In this document: piece by piece, positions 1 to 8,753 of the stretch
Position numbering within the stretch: the stretch's first letter is position 1
Layout of the letters: each line of letters starts with the position of its first letter
Made by a program: the position numbers and the translations under genes
Notes under the pieces: model-generated
Told to the model about the DNA's origin: nothing
The model's database searches: none
The model's input: the letters and a program-made list of their open reading frames with translations, nothing else
Source of the DNA: a virus
DNA: 33,130 nucleotides
Reading direction: 5' to 3' (one strand)
Virus record (IMG/VR): IMGVR_UViG_3300008050_000157
Location: 1-33,130 of that record

Positions 1-769
1 AATAGAGCGCCCCATCTGTCAGGGCATCCCCGTCGTTGTCCAGTGTGGGGTCGCTGGCCTTCGCGCCAAGGTAATCATCATCAAAGGTGTCTAACGCTGC
101 CTCTGCGGCTGTCTGCGCCGACTGTGCATCCGTTACAGCCTGCGCCGTGGTGACAACATCGGCGTTCGTAGAAACAACGTCCGCATTTGTCAGAACCAAG
201 TCGGCTGCTGCCGCGTTCTCAGATACAAGTGCCGCCGCAGCTGACGCTGCCGAAGCGGTAACTGCCGCATCAGTATCGCCAGAGCTGTTCTCCAGCCCCG
301 TCAGGTCCGACTTCCATTTCAGGCTGCGCCCGGATACCGGCGTCGGGAAATTGAAATCCGTCACATTGGCATCGCTGTCGGTCATGCCAAACTTGCGGGC
401 CTGATTGGTAATAAACTGCTTGGCCAGTACCACCAGCTTGTCCAGCTGGGTGTTCAGGGTCGTGATATTGAACGGGCCCGTGGTCGGAAAATCGCTGCTG
501 CGCGTTGCCGACTGGTTCAGGGCAATGGTGATGGTGGTATTGGTGACGCCTGTATTCAGAACCACCGTGCCGCCGTCATAGCCGCCCGTCTTGGAGGTGT
601 CCGGTGTAACCGTATAGTCCGTGGTCAGGGTCTTGAGGGTGTCACCGTCGTAGACATCAAGATCCGCCTCGTCAAAAAACTCAAAGGGGATCGTGAAGTT
701 GGTTGTCGATGAACCACCAACGGCAATTTGTGTAAAGGTGGCTGTTGAGCCAATCGTAATATGAGCCAT
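1..769 (-). CDS. T7-like tail fibre protein, N-terminal part (runs off left edge)
   Basis: Virion tail fibre that would bind the host surface. The first 256 codons are visible and the frame is open to the window edge, so the receptor-binding C-terminus is missing. The N-terminus (MAHITIGSTATFTQIAVGGS...) has the beta-rich pattern of the T7 gp17 N-terminal domain that joins the fibre to the tail. It is followed at about residues 165-230 by an Ala/Asp/Val-rich helical stretch like a fibre shaft coiled coil. Then comes DPTLDNDGDALTDGALY, a motif recurrent in podovirus and siphovirus fibres. The ATG at 769 overlaps the stop of the preceding internal virion gene (TAATG), with GGAGAGG about ten bases upstream. 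Position after the gp16-like gene matches T7 order. The family call is from memory of such fibres. Confidence 0.85.
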   Translation of the reverse strand, partial: MAHITIGSTATFTQIAVGGSSTTNFTIPFEFFDEADLDVYDGDTLKTLTTDYTVTPDTSKTGGYDGGTVVLNTGVTNTTITIALNQSATRSSDFPTTGPFNITTLNTQLDKLVVLAKQFITNQARKFGMTDSDANVTDFNFPTPVSGRSLKWKSDLTGLENSSGDTDAAVTASAASAAAALVSENAAAADLVLTNADVVSTNADVVTTAQAVTDAQSAQTAAEAALDTFDDDYLGAKASDPTLDNDGDALTDGALY

Positions 770-3700
770 TATTCAAATACCTCTCCGGCTTCTTTCTGAA
801 CCCGATCAACCAGCCATGAAAAATAAAATAGATTGTTGTACGGAACCCACCTACGCACAGCTCGTGCGACATCGTTACTGTCGCTGTCCGGATCCGCGAG
901 GGAATAAATTAGATCCCCGGCCAGACTGATTGCCGGGCCCCCGGGCTGCCCCAGCTGCTGCGCAATGGTCGGGTCTTTCCAGAAGCTCTCGACGCCCAGC
1001 ATGGGGCGAAGCCCGTACTGATAACCGCTGGCAACCTCTGTCATGTTGTTGAGGTCCATGAGGATGCCCCCGGCCCCGGAGTAATCCCAGGCCTGGACAA
1101 AGCGGTCCAGACTGAGCAAGCCGCGGCTGTCGTATGACGGGGACTTCAGCATATCCACCAGATAACCCGCCGCCACCAGTGACAACATGCCGGACATGGC
1201 GCGGGCATCCCGCATCTGCAAGCCCGCCATCAAGGTCCGGAAGGTGGCCGACATACCAAAGGACTTGAACTGCATCATCAGCCCGCCGATCTGGCTGGAC
1301 TGAAAATTGATCTTCTCGCTGACGCCCGGCTTGATAACCGCGTTGTCAATCTCGCTGGCAAGAGCCGTGCGGAAGACCTTTACGGCCTCCAGATCATCCC
1401 ACTGTGCTGTATTGGCCAGATGCAGCTTGTTGCCCTTCTGCTCCTCGGCCGGCAGCTTGCGCCATTGCGCCACAAACCGCTTGGCCATGTCTTCATCGAT
1501 GCCAACCTTTGTCATTTTCATCAGATCGGACCGGGACAGGCTGCCATCGTCTACCCATTTGGCGGCAATACGGATCATTTCCGACTGGATAATGGCCCCG
1601 GAAAACCTGTCCATAACGTCGGTATAAGGTGACAGCAGGTTCGCAATGAACATGCGGTTGACGTTGCCGTGCAGAGCCTTCTCAAAGCGGGTGGATGCTG
1701 GCATGTGTATATCAAGGTCAAACATGGCGTCGAAACGACCATGCAGGGCCACCTCGGCGGCCTCTCCGGCCAGCTCCACCTCTATGCCCGCCCGTTTGAA
1801 ATCCTGTGTAGCATCCCCGAACCTTGCAAAGGCCCCCGAAAAGGCGTTGCGAAAGCCCACTGAAAAAGCTGTGCGTCCGACATCAGCCACAGCCGCGATA
1901 GATGCCTTGCCCATCAGGGCCAGCACCATCCAGCTTTTGGTGGCCTGAACGGCCCGGTAGGAAAGTGCAGACGGATCGGCCGGGATGCCGTAAACGCCCA
2001 GCACCTTGTCCCGTATGTCTTCCATGGCCTGACGCACCTTGCCCACCTCGGCCTCAAGGGCCTTGCCGGATTTTCCCTGTGCCGAGATCTCCTCCCACAT
2101 CATTTCGGTCAGATCATCGATGCGCGATTGACCGCTGGGATCGCCATAGCGTTCAGCCATGCCAATGGAAGGTGCCATGCGGCGGTGATAGAGGCGAATA
2201 ATCACCTCCATATCAGTCTCAATGAAGTCCACACGCTCACCATTGCCCACATCCACATCGATCAGGCGATTGCTGGGAATGTCCAGCTTGCGGGCCATCA
2301 TCGGGGTTGCCATGCCGTAGCCTTCCATATGGCCGGCAGACGCCATGATCTCCATTTCCCGCATGGTGGCTGCGACATTGGTATAGACATCATCAAGGAT
2401 GCCGTATGTCTCGGAGACTTCGCGGATCAGCTTCTGTGCTTCGCGGTTGCGGAGCTCAATGGCCGTGGTCTTGTCCTTGTAGATCGCATCGATGCGCTTG
2501 TTGATCGCCTTGATCTCGGCATCAGACGGCATGATGTGTGCAGAAGGCCATGCGTCCTCAAGGGCGCGCTTGACCGGACCGGACTTGCCATCCTTCAGAA
2601 TGTTGTCAATTGTCCTCTGGGCGCGCTCCAGGGCCCCCGCATCACGCCCGTACCAGTCTCTCAGGACGCCCAGCAGGGCCTCCCTGTGCTTCAGGGTGAC
2701 ATCCTGTCGCCAATAGCGGCTGAAGTGGCTCAGGGCCTCTGCATCGGCCACAGGGAGAACGCCATTTTTGTTCTGTGCCCTGTAATTCTCAATGCCCTGC
2801 ACAAGCTGATTGCGCTTTTCCTGCAATTCGGCCAGTTTTTCCAGCTTTTCACGGTAAATATCGAAGCCCTTGCCGCTGATTTTCTCCTGATAGGCCCCGT
2901 CACGGAACTTTGGATCGTCGCTGTCCAGCTTGCGGATTACTTCCGCCTCGTCCAGCAGGTCCTGGTATTCCCGGGTCAGCTTTTCACGCAAGGTGAGCTG
3001 GGCTTCGGACAATCCGCGGGTTTCACCCTGTTCAAAGAGATCATCAAGGATCTTCTGCTTGGCGTGCAGCTCCTCATTGATCTTCGGGATACGGTTTTTC
3101 TTCAGATAATCGACCTGCTTCTTCAGGGCTTCCGTGGATTTCTCCATGTAGCCCTTCTGGTCAAAGCGCAGCAGGGCCTTCTCAAGCCTGCGGATCCCGA
3201 ACACCCCGGCATCAGCTGCCCGCTGCCCCATGCTATCCATGTAGGCCTTGAAGGCTGCGGCCGCTTTCTTCACATGCGGATCTGCATGCTCCCCGCCGTT
3301 CAGGTAGGCGCGTGTGGCCTCGCGCTTGAAGGTGTCATATTGCGCCGTCTTGCCCTGGAACATATCCATGATCGATGTAACAGCATGGTTCATGGGCCCC
3401 ATGTTGTCCGTGTTCTTGCCCATGCTTTCCAGCCAGGCGTTATACATGCCGCTGCGGGCATCGATGGCCAGAGGGTTCAACAGCTTGGCCTGGGTAAAAA
3501 TCGACTGTGCCATGCTGTCGCCACGCTCGGCCCCAACTGTAAAGACCCCCGGTGCCCCGCCTGTCTCGTCGGCAAAGCGGGCAAGGGCGTTGCCCACATA
3601 ACCGTCAAACAGGTTGTTTTTCAGATACAGATAGGGATGCTGGGTCCAGCGCAGGTTCTCGATCTTTGTGCCTGTCGGCATCAGGCGGTCAGGATGATAG

Positions 3701-4995
3701 GACTTGGCAATGTCCACATAGTCGGAAAACTCGTCTGCATCCTTCGCCAGCGTTTCCATGCGGGCGTTGTAGGCTTCGTCTGTCTCGGAAGCGGTCTTGC
3801 GGAAGAAGGTCTTTGCCACCTCGGCGCGGATCCGCTGCTCCCGAAAAACGGAAAAGGAGACTTGTCCTGCCTCATAACTCAATACAGGCGCAAAATCAGA
3901 TCCATACTTTGCCTCAAGACGATTGGACAGATCGACAAATTTCAAATAGTTGGCAATCTCGCTTTCCGTATATCCGCGCAACTCACTAAAGGCGCGGACA
4001 TCACCACGATCATATGCGGCCCGTTCCTCGGCAGACCATGCCGAAGGATCAGAGTGCTTTTCTTCGCGTGACGCCCTTCGGCTGGCCTGGACAAATTCGC
4101 TAACTTCAGGATCATTCCTGATTTCCGGATCATACCCGGCTAAAACATCTGTGTTACGATCATATTCTGCCTTCAACACCGCATCATTGACGCGCACCTC
4201 GGAGTTGCCGGTAACATATCCGGCCCCGTCCTTCTCGACCTCGATCTTCACGCCAAGCGGCTGATCGGAACCATCGACAATTTTGGGATCATTCATCGGG
4301 CGGATCCCCGCCGTGATGTCCGGGTCCACGCTGTTCAGTCTGGTTCTGGCCTCGTTGGCCTTCCAGAAGGCATCATGGATCGTGGCCCAGTCGTCAAACT
4401 TGCGGCCCCCGATATGCCCGGCAATGCCGCCAATGCCCGCGCCAAGCAAGGTGGCCGTCCCTATGGCCATCATGCTTTCTTCCGGCGTTGATGTGGGATC
4501 CAGACCGGCCCTTGCCATTTCCTCTGCCGCCATGGATCCGCCACCGGCAATGGCACCGACCTTGGCGCCCTGCACAAAGCCCAGGCCCCTTGCCAAAGGT
4601 ATCGGGATCAGGTTCATGGGATCAGCTGCACCGGCCAGAAAACGCGACCAGCCAGCCCCGCCGCGGTTCATGTTCATGCGCCGGTTGGTATTGGTGTCGA
4701 TCATGCGTTTGATGCTCTGGAAGTGCGAAGGTGAACGGGCAACAGCCAGATCCTCCACATGATCCATGTAGCCATCAAAGCTCTCGTCCCGCAGGGGGGA
4801 GTAATCGGGATCATCGCGCTCTCCCGAAGGGTGCGCCATGGAATCCATGAACGACTGAATGGCCTGCCCCGGCAGGGTGTCCAGCATCCAGGCATTGCGG
4901 AAGTTTTGCAGGGGTGTCTGACCAAGCGGGTTTACCTGCTCCTCCCCCATGCGCTGTGCATGCCGGTCTTCCAGGGCTTTTGCAAACGGATCCAT
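769..4995 (-). CDS. Large internal virion / DNA-ejection protein (T7 gp16-like), 1408 aa
   Basis: Probable ejected core protein that builds the trans-envelope DNA channel. Length (1408 aa against about 1318 in T7), position just before the tail fibre and a C-terminal segment ending VRRWVPYNNLFYFSWL match the gp16 role. Two Gly/Ala-rich hydrophobic segments lie at about residues 128-157 and 176-197, and could insert in membrane. Residues 620-900 are charged and helical (many KLEKLAELQEKRNQL-type runs). I see no lytic transglycosylase motif at the N-terminus, unlike T7 gp16. The start overlaps the upstream stop as TGATG and the stop overlaps the fibre start as TAATG, so translation is probably coupled. 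Functional detail is inference from synteny. Confidence 0.8.
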   Translation of the reverse strand: MDPFAKALEDRHAQRMGEEQVNPLGQTPLQNFRNAWMLDTLPGQAIQSFMDSMAHPSGERDDPDYSPLRDESFDGYMDHVEDLAVARSPSHFQSIKRMIDTNTNRRMNMNRGGAGWSRFLAGAADPMNLIPIPLARGLGFVQGAKVGAIAGGGSMAAEEMARAGLDPTSTPEESMMAIGTATLLGAGIGGIAGHIGGRKFDDWATIHDAFWKANEARTRLNSVDPDITAGIRPMNDPKIVDGSDQPLGVKIEVEKDGAGYVTGNSEVRVNDAVLKAEYDRNTDVLAGYDPEIRNDPEVSEFVQASRRASREEKHSDPSAWSAEERAAYDRGDVRAFSELRGYTESEIANYLKFVDLSNRLEAKYGSDFAPVLSYEAGQVSFSVFREQRIRAEVAKTFFRKTASETDEAYNARMETLAKDADEFSDYVDIAKSYHPDRLMPTGTKIENLRWTQHPYLYLKNNLFDGYVGNALARFADETGGAPGVFTVGAERGDSMAQSIFTQAKLLNPLAIDARSGMYNAWLESMGKNTDNMGPMNHAVTSIMDMFQGKTAQYDTFKREATRAYLNGGEHADPHVKKAAAAFKAYMDSMGQRAADAGVFGIRRLEKALLRFDQKGYMEKSTEALKKQVDYLKKNRIPKINEELHAKQKILDDLFEQGETRGLSEAQLTLREKLTREYQDLLDEAEVIRKLDSDDPKFRDGAYQEKISGKGFDIYREKLEKLAELQEKRNQLVQGIENYRAQNKNGVLPVADAEALSHFSRYWRQDVTLKHREALLGVLRDWYGRDAGALERAQRTIDNILKDGKSGPVKRALEDAWPSAHIMPSDAEIKAINKRIDAIYKDKTTAIELRNREAQKLIREVSETYGILDDVYTNVAATMREMEIMASAGHMEGYGMATPMMARKLDIPSNRLIDVDVGNGERVDFIETDMEVIIRLYHRRMAPSIGMAERYGDPSGQSRIDDLTEMMWEEISAQGKSGKALEAEVGKVRQAMEDIRDKVLGVYGIPADPSALSYRAVQATKSWMVLALMGKASIAAVADVGRTAFSVGFRNAFSGAFARFGDATQDFKRAGIEVELAGEAAEVALHGRFDAMFDLDIHMPASTRFEKALHGNVNRMFIANLLSPYTDVMDRFSGAIIQSEMIRIAAKWVDDGSLSRSDLMKMTKVGIDEDMAKRFVAQWRKLPAEEQKGNKLHLANTAQWDDLEAVKVFRTALASEIDNAVIKPGVSEKINFQSSQIGGLMMQFKSFGMSATFRTLMAGLQMRDARAMSGMLSLVAAGYLVDMLKSPSYDSRGLLSLDRFVQAWDYSGAGGILMDLNNMTEVASGYQYGLRPMLGVESFWKDPTIAQQLGQPGGPAISLAGDLIYSLADPDSDSNDVARAVRRWVPYNNLFYFSWLVDRVQKEAGEVFE

Positions 4996-7900
4996 CAGCG
5001 TTTGATCCCTGTCATGCCGGTTGTGGCACCGGTTTTCTTAATCTGCGCCGCCTTCTTCTTGTCAGCCTGATCGGCGGCAATGGCCTCCTCGGTCTCCTGC
5101 CACTTCTGCCAGACAGCAAGATCCGCGTCAGCTTCACTCAGGATGTCCTGCCGTGCGGCGTGTTCCGCAGACAGGTCAATTTCGACATAGCCGCCCTTGT
5201 CTGTCTGTATCCGGGTCCAGCTGATACCATCATCAGCCCGGCCCCATACATTGTATATCCCCTTGCCGGTTTCACCGTTGCGCCTGGCATATTCAAATCG
5301 CACGTTTTCACCAAGCTTGATGGTGTCCAGATCAACACCGCGATAGCCGGAAACCTCCATGCCAGCCCGGACCTTTTCCCGCAGCGTTTCATAGAGCCAT
5401 TCGGCCCCGCGCTCGTCGGTGGCCCCGTATTCCTTTTCGATGGGGTTCTGCATGATGGCAGCCGTGCCAGTCTGGCTCATGCCCGGGGCCGGGCGCATCA
5501 GACGCGACACACCCCAGTCATGTTTTGACAGCACACGGCTGACAGCCGCCAGCATGGCGTTCTCGTTGGTATCTTCCGGATCCACATCGGTCTGTGCATA
5601 AAGATCCCGGTTGTCCAGAAACTCACGCTCCACAGCACGACGGAAGGCAGGAGACAGGGAAGAATACGAAACAATGCTGCCCTGTCCGTCCTTCTGTGTG
5701 CTTTCAAGGGGAATGTTAAAGCGATAGCCGCCTGTTGCAGCGGCCCCGTTCACGAGATCACCAACGGCATCGATCATCAAGGTGTCGATCACTGTCTGCT
5801 GGGTGGTGTGGTCAGCCCCCAGGGCAAGCCGGTTGTCCTGTGCCGGTGTGCGTTTGCCCCGCATGATGGCGTCAACACCCCGCAGGACCGTGGCATCCAC
5901 ATGCTCATCATCACCCTGCCGCTTGTCGAGATACTGATAGGCCGCCAGCACCTTGTTGTTCAGGGAGGCGTCGGCAATGATTGTCAGGTTGGCGTTCTTC
6001 AGAGCGCGGTACATCTTCAGGCTGGCGTTGATATTGACGCCCCGGTCCTCACCTTCACCCATCAAGGCAGAAGACATAAACAAGGTGGCCCGGGCAGGCA
6101 CCCAGCCGCCCCTTGTCCATTTGACCAGCTTCTCCGTGTCACGCTGCCATTCCACAGGTGAGCCATTCCGTCGCAGGGCTATGGCCTCGATTGTCTCGCC
6201 ATCCTTCTTGCTGCCGACCATTGTCTGCTTGCCGGCAAGCCGGTACAGGATCGGCCCCTCCAGCTTCATCTGCTTCTGCATGGCAACCGCCTGGGCCTTT
6301 GCTTCCTCAAGCTGCTGGCTGGCAATCCGTAACATGCTGGTGCCATCAAGGGGGTGCCCTGCCCGGTTGACGGTGTCGTCAAATACCTCCTGAAGGCCCT
6401 GCCCGAACAGGGGATTGATCTGCTCCCCCTGGGCAATCATCGCCATCAGACGCGTTTCATTTACAGCCTCATCCACCTTATCCCTGATCGAGCGTTTCTC
6501 GGCAGCCGCTGCCATGCGGTCCTCGGATACCTTGCGGCGATGGTCCCCGGCAATCAGGGAAACAATGCGCATCTGCTGGTCCACCGGGATCTCGTCCCCG
6601 TCCTGCAAGGTCGCCAAAATCTCTTCCACTTCGGGATTGTCCGACTGCCGGGCGATGGGCAGAACCAGCTCAACCATGATTTTACCCGCCTGTTCCAGCT
6701 GCCGCTTGCGCAGATCCTGCTCGACCACATTGTCCAGCCGCCGTCCTTCAGCCTTCATGGAGGCCAGCGTGGACAGGTAGCTGCTGTAAAGCTGCATGGC
6801 ATGGCCGTTGCTCATGCCCTTGCGCCGGTCATTGAGGCCAGCCAGAACCTTCTCGTCTGCGCCCAGCATTTCCAGCATGGACGACATCATGTCGATGCGC
6901 TCTCCGGTGAGGGCGGCAAGGCTGGCGTCTTCTTCCATCTGCTTGTCATGGGCCCGGACCCGCACAATGGAACTCAGGGCCGACTGCATCAGGGAAACCT
7001 GACCTTGCGGGCTCAGGTCCGGATCCTCCTGCCCCTTCATCAACGAGGCATAATTGATCCCCAAACCCTGTGCCAGATCCATGAGGATGTTCATCTGGCC
7101 TTCGGCAACGGCGTCGGCGTTTGCCGTGCGCTTGCCGCTTTCCGAGACGGACACCGCCTGGGACAGCATTGAGGCAAGGGTCGTGCCGTCAACGTCCGTG
7201 ACATCAAGGCCGCTGAATATCTTGAGGGCATCCGGATGCTGGGCGGCAATCCGGTCAAAAAGAATTGTTTTCACGGCGTTGACCGTAAGCTTTTTCTTCT
7301 CCTGCTCCAGATTGGTCAGGACAGGTTCAACCGCCTTCAGGCCACTGACAAGGGCTGTGCGCTGTGCACTGGTGAATTTCTCAAGGTTCGGGAATTTGTT
7401 TGCGGCAATGTCCACCATCATCTGCGCCCGCTTGACTGGCGTGGCTCCGATGAAAGCCCCCTGAACCCGGGCTGCCGAATAGCCAATGGCGGCCTGGTCG
7501 ATCAGGGCCTTGCCAGCTTCCTTGCCATAAGCCCCGCCCTTGATGCCGCTGCGGATGCTTTTGGTGTAGGCCGCCAGGGCTTCTTTTGCTTCAGGATCGC
7601 TTGCAGAAACACCGCGCCGGGCTAGATCTGTCAGGTCGGACTTGTGCTTTTCGTTGCGGATCGCCAGGCCCTTCTTGAAGTCCTGAAAATCCAGTTCCGA
7701 TTTCTTCTGTGTCAGGGAGCCGTAATACTGGCTGGTCAGCTTTTGCCCGTAGGCCACGGTGGCCTCGACGGCAGAGGGATCGATAACAGCGGCCAGGGCG
7801 CGGATCCTGTCCTCGGCAAGGGCGCGGAAGCGTTTGGGATCGTTACGCAACTCCTCGCTGTTGGCAATGTTCGTGATCGAGGTATAGACATCAGTTTCAA

Positions 7901-8219
7901 GTTCCGTGGCATAGCGGGCTTCCAGCTGCTCGCGCAGCTTGGCCCCATAGAAGGTCTGGCTGGAAGGCAGCTCGGACGGCATGGCAAGGGCCCCCGTCAC
8001 CGGATCGCGGGTGAAGCTGACCTTCGAGGCCGCAGCCACCGCTTCGCGTTTGCGCTTCTCACCGCCGCTGGCAAAGGCAAAGTCCTCGGCAGGCCCAAGG
8101 GCCGCTGCCGTATCCTGACCGATCGTGGAAGGGGCAAACCCGGCTGACCGGGCCCGCCGGACAACACCGATAGGCCCTATGCTGGTGCGCTGTTGTGTGC
8201 GTGTGAAATTCCTGGGCAC
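4995..8219 (-). CDS. Internal virion protein (T7 gp15-like), 1074 aa
   Basis: Large helical protein between the gp14-like and gp16-like genes, where T7 encodes gp15, an ejected protein of the internal core. Nearly the whole chain is soluble, charged and Ala/Leu/Gln-rich, with no membrane segment or enzyme motif I recognise. The N-terminus is basic and unstructured (MPRNFTRTQQRTS). The C-terminus is Lys-rich (KKKAAQIKKTG) and could bind DNA or the portal. It starts 12 bases after the gp14-like stop and overlaps the next start by TGATG. T7 gp15 is about 747 aa, so this is markedly longer. The assignment rests on synteny and size. Confidence 0.75.
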   Translation of the reverse strand: MPRNFTRTQQRTSIGPIGVVRRARSAGFAPSTIGQDTAAALGPAEDFAFASGGEKRKREAVAAASKVSFTRDPVTGALAMPSELPSSQTFYGAKLREQLEARYATELETDVYTSITNIANSEELRNDPKRFRALAEDRIRALAAVIDPSAVEATVAYGQKLTSQYYGSLTQKKSELDFQDFKKGLAIRNEKHKSDLTDLARRGVSASDPEAKEALAAYTKSIRSGIKGGAYGKEAGKALIDQAAIGYSAARVQGAFIGATPVKRAQMMVDIAANKFPNLEKFTSAQRTALVSGLKAVEPVLTNLEQEKKKLTVNAVKTILFDRIAAQHPDALKIFSGLDVTDVDGTTLASMLSQAVSVSESGKRTANADAVAEGQMNILMDLAQGLGINYASLMKGQEDPDLSPQGQVSLMQSALSSIVRVRAHDKQMEEDASLAALTGERIDMMSSMLEMLGADEKVLAGLNDRRKGMSNGHAMQLYSSYLSTLASMKAEGRRLDNVVEQDLRKRQLEQAGKIMVELVLPIARQSDNPEVEEILATLQDGDEIPVDQQMRIVSLIAGDHRRKVSEDRMAAAAEKRSIRDKVDEAVNETRLMAMIAQGEQINPLFGQGLQEVFDDTVNRAGHPLDGTSMLRIASQQLEEAKAQAVAMQKQMKLEGPILYRLAGKQTMVGSKKDGETIEAIALRRNGSPVEWQRDTEKLVKWTRGGWVPARATLFMSSALMGEGEDRGVNINASLKMYRALKNANLTIIADASLNNKVLAAYQYLDKRQGDDEHVDATVLRGVDAIMRGKRTPAQDNRLALGADHTTQQTVIDTLMIDAVGDLVNGAAATGGYRFNIPLESTQKDGQGSIVSYSSLSPAFRRAVEREFLDNRDLYAQTDVDPEDTNENAMLAAVSRVLSKHDWGVSRLMRPAPGMSQTGTAAIMQNPIEKEYGATDERGAEWLYETLREKVRAGMEVSGYRGVDLDTIKLGENVRFEYARRNGETGKGIYNVWGRADDGISWTRIQTDKGGYVEIDLSAEHAARQDILSEADADLAVWQKWQETEEAIAADQADKKKAAQIKKTGATTGMTGIKR

Positions 8220-8231
8220 TGTGCGCTCCTG

Positions 8232-8753
8232 TTACTCAGATTTGGGTTTCTTGATTGCGTGGATTTTCTGGCTGCCAGACAACAACGAACGCGTGGCACT
8301 GAAATATCCGCTGCGGCGATAGTTGGATGCCCGTTGCGATCCCAGCGAGATTTCGTTCTGTGCCGATTGCAGGGCGTTCTTCACCCCCAGCTTCGCCCGC
8401 TTCTCCTGGATGCCGCCCATCAGGGACAGGTTGGACAGGTCAAGATCAAGCATCCGCTTGTTCTCTTTCTTCGCGGCCATAAAGGACGGGCTGCCGTAGG
8501 GGTCATAAGACACGTTGGCCATGTTCTCGGCCTCGACAATGGCAAACTCACGGCGGCGGCGTTCTTCCTCCTGCTGCGTTTGCAGGCGGATCAGGCGGAC
8601 ATTTTCCTCCCCCTGCTCCGCTTCGATTGCCAGACTGTCGGCATTGTATTGCGCCTGCTGCTGCGCCATCTTCGCGTTCTGCCGGCCTTCCATGACGGAA
8701 GTCCCGACCTGCACCGCCGTCGAAGCGGCAATAAGGGCAACTTCCCAACTCAT
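8232..8753 (-). CDS. Internal virion protein B-like (T7 gp14-like), 173 aa
   Basis: Small internal virion protein. Residues 1-20 (MSWEVALIAASTAVQVGTSV) are hydrophobic and could be membrane-inserting. Then follows a Gln/Ala/Glu/Arg-rich helix (residues about 22-70) typical of gp14-like proteins, and a tail ending YFSATRSLLSGSQ. The ATG at 8753 overlaps the TGA of the tubular-B gene (ATGA); an in-frame ATG 18 bases upstream would lie inside that gene and is less likely. Size and position (tubular B, then this, then gp15- and gp16-like) match the T7 order. The RSLLS motif near the C-terminus recurs in two other proteins of this operon. Confidence 0.78.
   Translation of the reverse strand: MSWEVALIAASTAVQVGTSVMEGRQNAKMAQQQAQYNADSLAIEAEQGEENVRLIRLQTQQEEERRRREFAIVEAENMANVSYDPYGSPSFMAAKKENKRMLDLDLSNLSLMGGIQEKRAKLGVKNALQSAQNEISLGSQRASNYRRSGYFSATRSLLSGSQKIHAIKKPKSE

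Noticed and set aside
1-769. Diversity-generating retroelement at the tail fibre
   Set aside because: No reverse transcriptase or template repeat in the window, and the variable end of the fibre is not included.
2128-4071. 647-codon open frame on the plus strand
   Set aside because: It lies wholly antisense to the gp16-like gene, shows no known family, and is a typical by-product of GC-rich codon use.
6354-7172. 272-codon open frame on the plus strand
   Set aside because: Antisense to the gp15-like gene, with composition of a shadow frame and no plausible start context.
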